A stretch of DNA of 57,222 bases from Candidatus Methanocrinis natronophilus (GCA_029167045.1 JARFPK010000012.1:1-57222), one strand, 5' to 3'. Positions 41,423-51,328 are shown, numbered from the stretch's first letter. The notes: generated from the sequence alone by a model not told the origin. Translations and numbers: made by a program.

Positions 41423-43361
41423 CTCGTATCATCGAGGCGCTGTGGAACTATGGGACCGAGAAAGGGATTCGCCCAAACCGCTCACCTTCAGGTATCAACC
41501 GTCTTTCTACCTGTACCTCGAAGATCCCCACGCTCACTGGGAGATGATCGAAGGGCTGGAATGCAGGTTCAAGGTCAAGGAGTGTTCCTTCGATACCGTC
41601 TACGGCTCTCGCGACGGCTACGAGATCTGGGCTGGAAGGGACGTTGCCCTGAAGATCGAGAAGCAAACGCATATGCAAGCCCAACTCTACAACGTCGACC
41701 TCAGGATCGATCAGCGATATCTTGCAGATAAAGGTATATTCCCGTGCGGCGATGAGGGCGAGTCGCGGTTTGATACTGATTTTGAAATACCTCTCACCTC
41801 CCTGAAGATCAAGGTCAACGCAAACCCCCAGCTCGCAAGGACGATTGTCGAGATATCGGTCCAAAACGGCGGTCGGGAGAGGAGACTTAAGGGATCGGAG
41901 CGGCTGATTATGGCAGACCTCTTCGACCTGGTGAGGGTCATTGATCCTGATGTCATCCTCTTCCAGGACGGTGACCAGTGGGTTCCCAGGATCGTCGCAA
42001 AGGCTGAAAAGTTTGGACTAGACCCATCCCTCAGCAGGACCGGCTGGTTCAGGACCATGGCATCCAAGTCCTACTGGAGCTACGGGAAGGTGGAGCATAA
42101 GACTGGTGCGGTGATCCCGGAGGGGAGGATTCTCATCGATACAGAGAACAGCTTCACTTACAGGGAAAGTGGTATCGAAGGTATCATCCTGGCATCGAGG
42201 CTGACAGGTCTATCCCCTAACCTAACTTCGCGATTCACCCCAGGCACCCTCATCTCCAACTATGAGGTCTACGAGGCTTTGAGAAGGGGGATAGCCGTGC
42301 CCTTCAGGAAGCACGATGCAGAGCGACAAAGAAAGGTCAGCGAGTTGAAGGGGGCGGACAAGGGTGGCATGATCTTCCAGCCCAAGCCAGGAGTCTACGA
42401 GGGGGTCTACGAACTGGACTTCACCTCCTTTTATCCATCGATCATAGTCAACTACAACCTCTCCCCCGAGACGCTGGATGGCTCCAAGAGAAGGGGGTTC
42501 TTGAGTTCCGTCATCGAGCCGCTCCTAGATCTGAGACTCAAGACCAAGAAGCTGAAGAAGGTCGACCCCAGGTACAGGGGATTTGATTCGGTCCTCAAGT
42601 GGATGCTGGTTACATGTTTTGGCTATACCGGATACAAGAACGCCAAGTTCGGTCGGATCGAGGTCCATGAGTCCATAACCTCCATCTCAAGAGACCTGCT
42701 GCTCCAAGCCAAAGATATCGCCGAGAGCATGAACCTGGAGGTACTACATGGGATCGTGGACTGTCTCTGGGTCAAGGGCGGCGATGCGACCGAGTTCAAG
42801 GAGAGGGTGGAAGTTGCAACGGGTATAGGCACCGAACTTGAACCCTACGATTGGATCGTATTCCTGCCTCTGGCTGACGGCTTCGGGGCGTACAACCGAT
42901 ACTACGGTCGGATGTCGAGCGGCAAGCTGAAGGTGCGAGGTGTGGCGGCACGAAAGAGGGACACCCCGGAATACATCAGGAGGATGCAGATGGAGGTCTT
43001 CGCGAAGATGGGTGAGGCTCGGAGCATAGATGAGTTGCGTCAAATCGTGTCCCAGGCGCAGGAGATCGTGGATAGGTATCATCGAGGGATTCAGTCAGCA
43101 GATCCCTCTGAGATGGTCATCCATAGAAGGATAAGCAAGCTGCACTACGAGAGGAGGTGCGTCCAAGCTTCTGCGATCGATGCCTATCGGAAGAGGGGTG
43201 TCAAGGTCTCGCCGGGTATGACAGTGGGGTTTGTTGTGCGAGATGCTGGAGTGTGGGACGTTGATACGGAGTGGGACGCCTCAGAGTTCGATTCCGACTA
43301 TTACGGGAGGCTCATCGACAAAGCGTGGGAGGAGGCTGCTTTCGTCTTCAAGTCCAATTAA
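41409..43361 (+). CDS. Family B DNA polymerase, PolB2 type, with degenerate exonuclease
   Basis: The protein is 650 aa, shorter than replicative PolB (about 780). Motif A is ELDFTSFYPSIIVNYN with catalytic D337. Motif B is K397-WMLVTCFGYTG (usual NSxYG changed). Motif C is HGIVDCLWV, in which the usual DTDS has become IVDC; D451 keeps the second, metal-binding Asp. In the exonuclease part, the Exo I acids (DxE) are absent from LKIKVNANPQ, and Exo II (N...FD) is replaced by DPDVILFQDGDQWV. So the enzyme should lack proofreading, but it keeps both core polymerase aspartates. Archaeal PolB2/Dpo2 enzymes act in damage-induced, error-prone synthesis. The composition is close to the host, but the cassette abuts transposon debris. 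Confidence 0.88.
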   Translation: MWIFDSYHRGAVELWDRERDSPKPLTFRYQPSFYLYLEDPHAHWEMIEGLECRFKVKECSFDTVYGSRDGYEIWAGRDVALKIEKQTHMQAQLYNVDLRIDQRYLADKGIFPCGDEGESRFDTDFEIPLTSLKIKVNANPQLARTIVEISVQNGGRERRLKGSERLIMADLFDLVRVIDPDVILFQDGDQWVPRIVAKAEKFGLDPSLSRTGWFRTMASKSYWSYGKVEHKTGAVIPEGRILIDTENSFTYRESGIEGIILASRLTGLSPNLTSRFTPGTLISNYEVYEALRRGIAVPFRKHDAERQRKVSELKGADKGGMIFQPKPGVYEGVYELDFTSFYPSIIVNYNLSPETLDGSKRRGFLSSVIEPLLDLRLKTKKLKKVDPRYRGFDSVLKWMLVTCFGYTGYKNAKFGRIEVHESITSISRDLLLQAKDIAESMNLEVLHGIVDCLWVKGGDATEFKERVEVATGIGTELEPYDWIVFLPLADGFGAYNRYYGRMSSGKLKVRGVAARKRDTPEYIRRMQMEVFAKMGEARSIDELRQIVSQAQEIVDRYHRGIQSADPSEMVIHRRISKLHYERRCVQASAIDAYRKRGVKVSPGMTVGFVVRDAGVWDVDTEWDASEFDSDYYGRLIDKAWEEAAFVFKSN

Positions 43362-43581
43362 AGGAAGATGCGGCTAAAGGAACTAGCAGGAATACTTCCG
43401 CTCCACGAGGTTCTCGCTTTTCTATGATGTTGTCCTTTGGGTAATGTGTGTGACGGAATATATGAGCCGCCCTCAAATTCCATCCCTTCACTATGGTATG
43501 GGCGATGGTCAGGAGAGGAGCATAAAAATGACCCATTTATTATATTCTCACGTTTTGCGACCGTCAATATGTACCAACCGG

Positions 43582-43605
43582 GATCTAATTAGATCTAATT
43601 AGATC
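43582..43605. promoter_or_regulatory. Two overlapping 14-bp perfect palindromes
   Basis: GATCTAATTAGATC is a perfect palindrome and occurs at 43582-43595 and again at 43592-43605, sharing four bases and spaced 10 bases (one helical turn). It lies 80 bases before the DHPS-related gene in the 323-base gap 43362-43684. A regulator could bind two dimers side by side. The rest of the gap shows TATA-like TTATTATATT near 43537 and no gene. Confidence 0.5.
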
Positions 43606-43684
43606 AGAAGTTCTGGTAGGCAAGCTCACCATCTGATCCAACACCCCCACAGCCTTTTTCACCCATCCCCGCCAACTACCACCC

Positions 43685-44990
43685 ATGAGAGCGCTTGCCG
43701 TGACCGGAAGGCTCGCCGAGAGGATGGTGAGGGAGGCGGTGGGGGACCGGGCCGACGTCCTGGTTATGGACGTCGACGTCGCCTCCTTCATAACCCCGAA
43801 GATGCTCCGGGAGGCGAGTCCAGAGGGCTACGACGTGATCCTCATACCGGGGGTGATCACCGCCGACTTCGCCCCCGTCGCCGCGGAGCTGGGGACGATG
43901 GTCAGGCTCGGGCCGAAGCACGCCGTCGACCTGGGAAGCGTCCTGCGCTTCTTGGACTCGGTGGAGCTCTCGACGACCGTCCCCGCCTGCCTCCTCCTGG
44001 AAGAGAGGATGAGGTCGCAGGCCCGGGCCGCCATCTCTTCCCTGGAGGCGGGATCTTATGCGCCGTTGTCGATCAAAGGCGTCAAGATCGGGGGGGGGAG
44101 CAGGATGAAGGTCCTGGCCGAGATAGTCGACGCGACCCGGTTTGATGATATCGGCCTCGCCGAGACCGTCCACAGATACCAGGGGGAGGGGGCGGATATG
44201 ATCGATCTGGGGATCCCCCTCGACGCCGACCCCGCCGACGTGGCATGGGTCGTCTCCGTGGCGTTGGGGGCGACCCGCCTGCCCATAAGCGTCGACACCC
44301 TCCGTCCCGACCTCCTCAGAGCTGGGATCGAGGCGGGCTGCGACCTGATCCTCAGCCTCGACGGCTCCAATCTTGACAAGGTGGGGCCGATGGCTGCCGA
44401 GGCCGGGGTGCCGGCGGTCGTCCTGCCGGGGCCTCCTCGCCGCCCTCGGGGCGGAGGTGGGGGCGGCGGTCCTCTTCACCCCCGAGTACAGTGATAAGGC
44501 CCGCGGCAGCATCTGGGAGCTTCGGAGGGCGAGCGAGATGGTCCATCTCGCCGGCGCGCGCGAGACCCCCCCGAAAGATCTCGGCCTCGACCTCCTCATC
44601 CTCAAGGAGAAGCGCCGCCGCCCCGAGGCGGATATGCCGGGGGGATTTATTGAGGTGGAAGCCTGCGGCCCCGGGGGGGGCGGAGGAGTGGGGGTTGACG
44701 GATTAGACGGAGGAGCGGTCGTCGGCGGCTGCGGACGCCGGATGGAGATGGACCCCGCCGGAAGCTTCAGGATATGTGTCGCGAAAGGGAAGATCGTCGT
44801 CATCCACGACGCCGTCACCCTGGTGGGGGTCTCAGCCCGGGACCTCCTAGCGGAGATCGTCGACCGGGGGCTCGTCACCAGGCTCGACCACGCCGGGTAC
44901 CTCGGCCGGGAGCTGGAGAGGGCCGAGACCGCCATACGGGTTGGGAGGAGCTACTCCCAGGACGAGCCGCTATTCTCGACAAAGAATTAA
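43685..44990 (+). pseudogene. Dihydropteroate synthase-related protein (TIGR00284 type), one frameshift
   Basis: Two frames together give one complete protein of about 434 aa. Frame 1 (43685 to about 44430) carries the lead MRALAVTGRLAERMVREAVG and the pterin-binding TIM-barrel parts IDLGIPLDADPADVAWVVSV, LPISVDTLRPDLLRAGIEAG and GCDLILSLDGSNLDKVG. Frame 2 (about 44430 to 44990) continues GLLAALGAEVGAAVLFTPEY, SIWELRRASEMVHLA, MEMDPAGSFRICVAKGKIVV and the family end GRSYSQDEPLF. The break is in a run of four Gs (CCGGGGCCT); three would restore the frame. This family is archaeal and is thought to work in methanopterin-type cofactor synthesis. In a methanogen a true null seems unlikely, so a base-call error is favoured. 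Confidence 0.75.
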
Positions 44991-45018
44991 ATAAGATCGG
45001 GTAATCCACCAACCCCTG

Positions 45019-45903
45019 ATGAATCAGAGATCATGGGCCATTATAGTGGCGATCTTCATAGCCGGCATAATGATATTCTCCACCTTCGCCAGCTTCGTGA
45101 CGCCGGGCGGGGGCCCGCCCGAGACCACCACCCGCGGGGCCTGGAACCCGGCGGACTTCGGGGTAGGTGGGCGGCTGATCAACTGGGACTTCAATAGCAT
45201 CGGCGACTGCCTGGGGATGTACCCGGAGGAGCTGGTCTACGCCTTCTGGATCGATATGACCGCCTCCGAGGACCTCACCGAGGCCGCAGCCCTCTCCCTC
45301 CCCCCCACCATCGGCCTCACATACCGAGACCAGCTGAGACTATACCCCTCTCCGATCGATAGAGCCTCCTGGGGGCTCTTCGCAGACCAGATAGCTGAGT
45401 TTCACTGGACGAAACCCAGTCGGATAGGAGCCCAGGGGCTTGCTGTATTCTACAATGGGTACCAGCTGGTTCCCATAGGGACGACGGAGATCTTCACCGT
45501 CCTGGGGACGCCGGTCCTCTTCGGAACAGAGACCTCGGTCAAGTCGGTCCTGGACGTGGTGACAGGGCAGGCCCCCACCACCGAAAAGTTCGTCCTCCCT
45601 TACGAAGAGACCGCCGACCTCCAGATATCGGCCCTCGGAAGAGACGCCGTCGATAACCTGGGCTTCATGCCCCCCCTGGGCGGAGAGTACCTCGAGTCTT
45701 ACCTGGGCGTCAGCCCCTCCGATGATGTATTCTCGCTGACGGTGAAGTACCTCGCCCTCCGCGGCGAGAGCGAGAGGAGGGTCGAAGACCTGGCGACGAG
45801 CCTAGGCCTTGAGACCGAGAGAGAGGGGAGGATAGCGACATTCTCGGGCTCCATTGAACCTGAAAGGTTGGCTGAGACGCTGGGAGCGTTCGTCGCTCCT
45901 TAG
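45019..45903 (+). CDS. Membrane-anchored hypothetical protein, 294 aa
   Basis: One N-terminal transmembrane segment ([20 protein letters not shown]) anchors a large extracytoplasmic domain. The domain has no recognised family; readable segments are [40 protein letters not shown] and [12 protein letters not shown] strands. Near the end, [20 protein letters not shown] is a mixed helix/strand segment. The gene starts 28 bases after the DHPS-related gene, so they may be co-transcribed, and it is followed by the ribosomal operon. The GC-rich codon use matches the host. Probably lineage-specific. Confidence 0.7.
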   Translation: MNQRSWAIIVAIFIAGIMIFSTFASFVTPGGGPPETTTRGAWNPADFGVGGRLINWDFNSIGDCLGMYPEELVYAFWIDMTASEDLTEAAALSLPPTIGLTYRDQLRLYPSPIDRASWGLFADQIAEFHWTKPSRIGAQGLAVFYNGYQLVPIGTTEIFTVLGTPVLFGTETSVKSVLDVVTGQAPTTEKFVLPYEETADLQISALGRDAVDNLGFMPPLGGEYLESYLGVSPSDDVFSLTVKYLALRGESERRVEDLATSLGLETEREGRIATFSGSIEPERLAETLGAFVAP

Positions 45904-46003
45904 CGCAACCTTTTTAGCTGGGAAGCGGCCCCCATCAGCTAAGCCGTTAAGGGCGATTTTTCCGATGAATGATGACGGGCACCGCCCTGAAGGAGAATCA
46001 ATT

Positions 46004-46372
46004 ATGGCAAGACCGATATACGTTAGATTTGATGTTCCAGCCGACCTCGCCTCCAAATCCCTCGAGGTCATCGAGCTGGCCCGCGATACTGGAAGGCTCA
46101 AGAAGGGGACGAATGAGACTACCAAGGCCATCGAGCGCGGCGTCGCAAAGCTTGTGGTCGTCGGTGAAGACGTGGAACCTCCTGAGATAGTGGCCCATAT
46201 ACCGCCGCTCTGCGAAGAGAAGAAGACTCCATATATATACGTCAAGAAGCAGAGCGAGATCGGCTCAGCCTGCGGCATGAGGGTCAAGAGCGCAGCGGTG
46301 GCCATCCTGGAACCGGGGAAGGGAAAGGACGTCCTGGACGAGATAGTTCAGAAGGCCCAGGCCCTGAAGTAG
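46004..46372 (+). CDS. rpl7ae: 50S ribosomal protein L7Ae
   Basis: A 122-aa protein. The kink-turn-binding motif is [40 protein letters not shown] and [20 protein letters not shown] follow. L7Ae binds K-turns in 23S rRNA, box C/D and H/ACA RNAs and RNase P. The ATG at 46004 has GGAG nine bases upstream; longer in-frame starts are not used by the family. It opens the operon L7Ae-S28e-L24e-NDK-aIF5B, a classical archaeal arrangement. Confidence 0.97.
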   Translation: MARPIYVRFDVPADLASKSLEVIELARDTGRLKKGTNETTKAIERGVAKLVVVGEDVEPPEIVAHIPPLCEEKKTPYIYVKKQSEIGSACGMRVKSAAVAILEPGKGKDVLDEIVQKAQALK

Positions 46373-46384
46373 GGGTGTTAGCTG

Positions 46385-46600
46385 ATGGCAGACGATTGGG
46401 AAGGCGTTCCCGCCGAAGTGATAGAGATCATAGGCAACACCGGGATGCACGGTGAGGCCACCCAGATCAAGTGCAGGATTCTGGAGGGCAACAACAAAGG
46501 CCGCATAATCACCAGGAACTGCATGGGCCCCATAAGGATGGGGGACGTTCTGATGCTGCTGGAGACCGCAAGAGAAGCCAAGAAGCTTACCACCAGGTGA
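46385..46600 (+). CDS. rps28e: 30S ribosomal protein S28e
   Basis: A 71-aa protein with the S28e pattern [40 protein letters not shown] and VRMGDVL-like [16 protein letters not shown]. It is a small-subunit protein near the mRNA exit channel. It starts 12 bases after the L7Ae stop. Confidence 0.97.
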   Translation: MADDWEGVPAEVIEIIGNTGMHGEATQIKCRILEGNNKGRIITRNCMGPIRMGDVLMLLETAREAKKLTTR

Positions 46601-46606
46601 GGCCTC

Positions 46607-46780
46607 ATGGAAGAGAGAAAGTGCTCCTTTTGCAACCGGAATATCGAGGCCGGGACAGGGAAGATCTACGCCAAGAAGGACGGCACCGTATACTATTTCT
46701 GCTCGTCCAAATGCGAGAAGAACATGACCAAGCTCAAGAGGGTCCCCAGAAGGATCGAGTGGGCGATCAAAGGGTGGTAG
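46607..46780 (+). CDS. rpl24e: 50S ribosomal protein L24e
   Basis: A 57-aa protein with the four zinc-binding cysteines in [14 protein letters not shown] and FCSSKCEKN, then [18 protein letters not shown]. It starts six bases after the S28e stop and ends in TAG just before the NDK start. The order S28e-L24e-NDK is conserved across Euryarchaeota. Confidence 0.97.
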   Translation: MEERKCSFCNRNIEAGTGKIYAKKDGTVYYFCSSKCEKNMTKLKRVPRRIEWAIKGW

Positions 46781-46783
46781 GGC

Positions 46784-47233
46784 TTGGAGAGGACCTTCGT
46801 CATGATCAAGCCCGACGGCCTCCAGCGGGGGCTCGTCGGAAGGATCATTCAGAGGATCGAGGCGAAAGGGCTGAAGATCGTGGCCATGAAGATGAGGACG
46901 ATCCCCACCGACGTCGCCGAGGAACATTACGTCGAGCACGTAGAAAAGCCCTTCTTCAAAGACCTCGTCGGCTTCATCACCTCCGGCCCCTCGGTCCCGA
47001 TGGTGGTGGAGGGTAAAGGCGCCATCTTTGAGGTCAGAAAGATGAACGGGGCTACGAATCCCACAAAAGCCCAGCCGGGGACCATCAGGGGAGACTTCGG
47101 CCTGGACTTGGGTCGGAACGTCATCCACGGCTCCGACTCCCCCGAGTCGGCGGCAAGAGAGATCGCCCTCCACTTCGATGAATCCGAGCTCTCCATCTAT
47201 ACCAGGATAGATGAGGCCTGGCTCTACGAGTGA
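46784..47233 (+). CDS. ndk: Nucleoside diphosphate kinase
   Basis: A 149-aa protein starting at a TTG at 46784 ([20 protein letters not shown]). The active-site block [20 protein letters not shown] contains the phosphorylated His; [18 protein letters not shown] is the nucleotide-binding region. It transfers the gamma-phosphate between nucleotides. The TTG start is three bases after the L24e stop. The aIF5B gene follows after 90 bases. Confidence 0.96.
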   Translation: MERTFVMIKPDGLQRGLVGRIIQRIEAKGLKIVAMKMRTIPTDVAEEHYVEHVEKPFFKDLVGFITSGPSVPMVVEGKGAIFEVRKMNGATNPTKAQPGTIRGDFGLDLGRNVIHGSDSPESAAREIALHFDESELSIYTRIDEAWLYE

Positions 47234-47323
47234 GAGTGCCCCAGCCCCGGAGGTCCGGCATCTTAATGGAGAGCGGCGCTCATCGCCGCCTTCGAAACGG
47301 AAGGGGTCCGGATGTGATCGGTC

Positions 47324-49135
47324 ATGAAGCAGAAATCGAGGAAGCCGAAGAAGGGGAAGGGCCAGCCCGAGTCCAACCTGAGAACCCCCATAGTCTGCGT
47401 GATGGGGCATGTGGACCACGGCAAGACGACCCTTCTTGACAAGATCCGGGGCACCACCGTCGCCGACGGCGAGGCCGGTGCCATAACCCAGCACATAGGA
47501 GCTACAGAGATCCCTCTGAACGTCATCAAAGAGGTCTGTGGACCCCTCTATAGAGGAGACTTCCAGATACCCGGCCTCCTCTTTATCGACACCCCTGGCC
47601 ACCATTCCTTCACGTCCCTGCGGAGCAGGGGTGGATCTCTCGCCGACCTTGCCATCCTGATCGTCGACGTAAACGAGGGTTTCCAGCCCCAGACGATAGA
47701 GTCGATAAACATCCTCAAACGGTACCGGACCCCCTTTGTGGTGGCGGCGAACAAGATCGATCGGATATCCGGATGGATGCCGGTAGAGGGGGCGCCCCTC
47801 GCCAGGACCCTCAAATCCCAGACCGAGAGGGCCCGCGGGGACCTGGACAACCGGGTCTACGAGCTGATCGGGGAGCTCTACAAATACGGATTCAACTCGG
47901 ATCGGTACGACCGGATCAGCGACTTCACCAAGAACGTAGGGGTAGTCCCGATAAGCTCCATCTCCGGAGAAGGGGTCCCCGACCTCCTCATGGTCCTCCT
48001 GGGGCTAGCCCAGAAGTTTTTGAAGGAGAACCTGATGGTCAGGGTGAGCGGCCCCGGGGTCGGGACGATCCTGGAGGTGAAGGAGGAGAGGGGCCTGGGG
48101 ACGACCCTCGACGTCATCCTCTACGACGGCGAGTTCCGGGCCGGTGACACCATCGTCGTCGGGACCCTGAAAGACCCCATCGTCACCAAGATCAGGGCCC
48201 TCTTGAAGCCGCGGCCCCTCTCGGAGATAAGGAGCGAAGAGCGGTTCCTTCCGGTGAAGCACGTGGCCGCCGCCAGCGGCGTCAAGGTATCGGCGCCGAA
48301 GATCGAGGCAGCTCTCGCCGGCTCCACCATCAGAGTGGTGAAGGAGGGCGAAGATGTAGATCTCATCGCCGATGAGGTGAGGTCGGAGCTGGAGACGGCG
48401 AGGATAGATACCGAGAACGTGGGGGTGATAATCAAGACCGACACCATCGGGTCCCTGGAGGCGCTGGTCGGGGAGCTGGAGTCCAAGGAGATACCGATCC
48501 ACTCCGCCGACGTAGGCCCCATCACCAGAAGGGACGTCATCAGGGCGGATGCCATCAAGGATCCCCTCTACTCTGCGGTCTTGGGGTTCAACGTCAAGAT
48601 CCTCCCCGACGCCCTAGCCGAGGTCCAGAAGAGCGACGTCCCGATCTTCATATCCGACGTCATATATACTCTCCTCGAGAACTACGACGACTGGGTCGGC
48701 GACCAGAAGATGAGGATGGAGCAGGAGAGGCTCCAAGCGGTTATAAGGCCCGGTATGATCAGGATCATCCCAGATTACGTCTTCAGACAGTCCAAGCCAG
48801 CGGTGGTGGGGGTCCAGGTGGTAGGGGGCCAGATCACCAACAGCGTCACCCTCATGAGGGTGGACGGCGCCGTGGTCGGGACGGTGAAGGGAGTCCAGAT
48901 GGGCGGCGAGAACGTCGGATCTGCCAGCGTCGGGAAAGAGGTAGCGATCTCCATCGACGGTCCCACCGTCGGCCGCCAGATCCACGAGGGGGATCTCCTC
49001 TACGTCCACATCCCCGAGCGGCACGTCAAGATCATCGAGGCGGAGCTGAAGCAGAGGTTCTCTGAGGACGAGCTGGAGGCTCTAGAGAAGTTCCTGGAGA
49101 TCAAGAGGAGCAAAGACCCTTTCTGGGGGCGCTGA
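47324..49135 (+). CDS. infB: Translation initiation factor aIF5B (IF-2 homologue)
   Basis: The protein is 603 aa, the usual archaeal size. GTPase motifs: G1 [17 protein letters not shown]3 DTPGHHSF, G4 NKID, G5 in PISSISGEG. The four-domain aIF5B layout follows, with the domain II beta-barrel ([20 protein letters not shown]), domain III ([20 protein letters not shown]) and domain IV ([34 protein letters not shown]). It joins the subunits during initiation. The start ATG has TGTGATCG upstream. No intein is present, unlike some archaeal homologues. Confidence 0.97.
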   Translation: MKQKSRKPKKGKGQPESNLRTPIVCVMGHVDHGKTTLLDKIRGTTVADGEAGAITQHIGATEIPLNVIKEVCGPLYRGDFQIPGLLFIDTPGHHSFTSLRSRGGSLADLAILIVDVNEGFQPQTIESINILKRYRTPFVVAANKIDRISGWMPVEGAPLARTLKSQTERARGDLDNRVYELIGELYKYGFNSDRYDRISDFTKNVGVVPISSISGEGVPDLLMVLLGLAQKFLKENLMVRVSGPGVGTILEVKEERGLGTTLDVILYDGEFRAGDTIVVGTLKDPIVTKIRALLKPRPLSEIRSEERFLPVKHVAAASGVKVSAPKIEAALAGSTIRVVKEGEDVDLIADEVRSELETARIDTENVGVIIKTDTIGSLEALVGELESKEIPIHSADVGPITRRDVIRADAIKDPLYSAVLGFNVKILPDALAEVQKSDVPIFISDVIYTLLENYDDWVGDQKMRMEQERLQAVIRPGMIRIIPDYVFRQSKPAVVGVQVVGGQITNSVTLMRVDGAVVGTVKGVQMGGENVGSASVGKEVAISIDGPTVGRQIHEGDLLYVHIPERHVKIIEAELKQRFSEDELEALEKFLEIKRSKDPFWGR

Positions 49136-49168
49136 CCCGCCGGCTAGAACCGCTAAATGTTTTTGCTC

Positions 49169-49176
49169 TTTATATC
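49169..49176 (+). promoter_or_regulatory. TATA-like box after the aIF5B gene
   Basis: TTTATATC follows a T-rich stretch (ATGTTTTTGCTC) just past the aIF5B stop. The T-rich part may end the ribosomal operon and the box may start the transcript for the secreted protein at 49308, with a leader of about 110 bases. Confidence 0.35.
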
Positions 49177-49307
49177 TAAGTCTGAGATGGGGACTTGCGC
49201 CCCTGGAGGTCGTATGGGGTTTCATCGATCCATCTCGTCTAGTCGTCGGTCTTGAGCGTAACCCCCTTAAATGAAGGATGAGAATAACGCTTTGAGGGTG
49301 AACTTAT

Positions 49308-49742
49308 ATGAAGGCTAGTCTGGTGGTTCTTGGGCTGATAATATCGATCTCAGCCATGGCAGTCCTGGCATTCGGCCAGGTGGAGTTCTCCTTTGGAGAA
49401 GAGAGGGCGATGGAACGGTTTGAGAGGGGGATCGGTGGTCCCTGGACGGGAGGGGATAGATATCCGGGGTGGCAGCCCTTCTCCTTCACAAAACCCGAGT
49501 TCTCCAAGATGACGACTCCGGTGCAGAAGGAGACGGATGAGCCTAAGCTGGACCTCGGCGGTCTGGCCCTCCTCGGCCACGTCACGATAATCAGCGGCAA
49601 CCTGACGGTCGCCGACTCCATCGAGGGCGGGTTTACGATACCCCAACGTGCGGGAACTTACCCGATATACGGGATCGTAGACGAGGAGGAAGGGCTCAAG
49701 GCCCTTTATATCGACCTGGCTGCGGATTATAAGGTAGCCTGA
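49308..49742 (+). CDS. Secreted hypothetical protein, 144 aa
   Basis: A signal peptide (KASLVVLGLIISISAMAVLA, cleavage near FGQ) is followed by an acidic mature part of about 120 residues with no recognised domain. The C-terminal half has strands LALLGHVTIISGNLTVADSI and GTYPIYGIVDEEEGLKALYI. It is flanked by aIF5B and glnA on the same strand but at distances that suggest its own transcript. Codon use matches the host. Confidence 0.65.
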   Translation: MKASLVVLGLIISISAMAVLAFGQVEFSFGEERAMERFERGIGGPWTGGDRYPGWQPFSFTKPEFSKMTTPVQKETDEPKLDLGGLALLGHVTIISGNLTVADSIEGGFTIPQRAGTYPIYGIVDEEEGLKALYIDLAADYKVA

Positions 49743-49844
49743 TCTGAGGATCCACGATCTGAGGATCAACCTTCTATTTTTCTCCGGCGTTCAAAGGCTT
49801 TTAGATCTTAAAACTTCATATCTATTGTGAACTCGTCTCAAACA

Positions 49845-49853
49845 GATATAAAT
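49845..49853 (+). promoter_or_regulatory. TATA box for glnA
   Basis: GATATAAAT lies about 40 bases before the glnA ATG, giving a short leader with GGAGG as ribosome site. I looked for the NrpR-type operator (GGAA-N8-TTCC) and did not find it in this gap. Confidence 0.5.
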
Positions 49854-49890
49854 CGTCGGGGGCGGGTCTTCTACCTGGAGGCGATAAGAG

Positions 49891-51228
49891 ATGTCAACGT
49901 CGTCCGGCAAGGACAAGGTGTTTGAGGCGATAGAGTCGAAGGGCGTCAAGTTCGTAAGATTGTGGTTCACGGACATTCTGGGACTCCCCAAGAGCTTCGC
50001 TATCTCTCCATCGGAGCTGGAGGGGGCCTTTGAGGAGGGGATGGGCTTTGACGGATCTTCGATCCAGGGGTTCGCCCGGATCGAGGAGAGCGACATGGTG
50101 GCTAAGCCCGACCCCGAGACCTTTCAGATCCTCCCCTGGAGGGCGAAGGAAGGGCAGAACGTGGGGAGGATGTTCTGCGACATCCTGGAGCCGAGCGGAA
50201 AGCCCTACGAGGGGGACCCGCGGTACGTCCTGAAGAGGAACCTGGCGGCTCTGAAGGAGATGGGATACGACCTCTACGTCGGCCCGGAGCTGGAGTACTT
50301 CTACTTCAAAGACGATAAGGGGACCGAGATCCTGGACAAAGGCGGATATTTCGACGCCATGACGACGATGGATGCGGGGAGCAACCTGCGGCGGGACACG
50401 ATCCTGACCCTGGAGTCGATGGGGATCAACGTCGAGTACAGCCACCACGAGGTCGCTCCCTCCCAGCATGAGATAGACCTCCGCTACCAAGAGGCGCAGA
50501 AGATGGCGGACATCGTCATGACCTACAGGATCGTCGTAAAAGAGATCGCCCAGCAGCACGGCTTCTACGCCACCTTCATGCCCAAGCCGATCTTCGGGGA
50601 GAACGGGACGGGGATGCACGTCCACCAGTCTCTATTCAAGGGAGGCAGGAACGCCTTCTTCGACCCTGGTGACGAATATCATCTATCGGATATCGGCAAA
50701 TACTACATCGCAGGCCTTCTCAAGAACGCTCCCGTCATCACGGCCGTCACAAACCAGTGGGTTAACTCCTACAAGCGGCTAGTCCCCGGATACGAGGCTC
50801 CCGTCTACATATCCTGGGCGAGGAGGAACAGGTCGGCCCTCGTCCGGATGCCGATGTACAAGCCAGGAAAGGAGAACGCCACCAGGGTCGAGTATCGAAG
50901 CCCCGATCCGGGGGCAAATCCGTACCTTGCCTTTTCGGTGATGCTGGCGGCCGGGATGGACGGGATAAAGAACAAGTATGATCTTCCCGATCCCATCGAG
51001 CGGGACATCTTCAAGATGACCGAGGCGGAGAAGGAGAAGGCTGGGATCAGAGCCCTTCCGGGAAGCCTCATCGAGGCCCTGATGCTGACGGAGAAGAGCG
51101 AGCTGATGAGAAAGGCCCTCGGCGACCACATCTTCACCAACTTCATCGCATCGAAGAAGGTCGAATGGGATCAGTTCAGGACCGACGTCAGCAGGTGGGA
51201 GATCGAGAAGTATCTACCGCTGCTTTAG
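49891..51228 (+). CDS. glnA: Glutamine synthetase, type I
   Basis: The protein is 445 aa, the length of GSI-alpha. Signatures: MGFDGSSIQGFARIEESDM in the beta-grasp part, VGPELEYFYF (metal ligands), HHEVAPSQHEIDLRY, NGTGMHVHQSL (ATP/metal), NSYKRLVPGYEAPVYISWA and NRSALVRMP. Near the C-terminus, KSELMRKALGDHIFTNFIAS continues the helical tail. It makes glutamine from glutamate, ammonia and ATP. The adenylylation loop of GSI-beta is not recognisable. The gene is monocistronic with its own TATA box and a strong terminator-like hairpin downstream. The stop is TAG. Confidence 0.97.
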   Translation: MSTSSGKDKVFEAIESKGVKFVRLWFTDILGLPKSFAISPSELEGAFEEGMGFDGSSIQGFARIEESDMVAKPDPETFQILPWRAKEGQNVGRMFCDILEPSGKPYEGDPRYVLKRNLAALKEMGYDLYVGPELEYFYFKDDKGTEILDKGGYFDAMTTMDAGSNLRRDTILTLESMGINVEYSHHEVAPSQHEIDLRYQEAQKMADIVMTYRIVVKEIAQQHGFYATFMPKPIFGENGTGMHVHQSLFKGGRNAFFDPGDEYHLSDIGKYYIAGLLKNAPVITAVTNQWVNSYKRLVPGYEAPVYISWARRNRSALVRMPMYKPGKENATRVEYRSPDPGANPYLAFSVMLAAGMDGIKNKYDLPDPIERDIFKMTEAEKEKAGIRALPGSLIEALMLTEKSELMRKALGDHIFTNFIASKKVEWDQFRTDVSRWEIEKYLPLL

Positions 51229-51328
51229 ACGCGGTCCCCACGGTGATCGTCGAAAGAGATGGGATCATAAAGACGGCCAATTCCAGCGATCCCTGTAGAT
51301 AGGGTCTCAGATAGGAGGGTCCGACCCC

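Noticed and set aside
43676..44935. 419-codon minus-strand ORF across the DHPS-related gene
   Set aside because: It looks like a continuous gene where the plus strand is frameshifted, but its sequence is low-complexity and has no family features, while both plus-strand halves match the DHPS-related family.
46265..47605. 446-codon minus-strand ORF across L7Ae, S28e, L24e, NDK and the aIF5B start
   Set aside because: It is the antisense of five well-recognised conserved genes.
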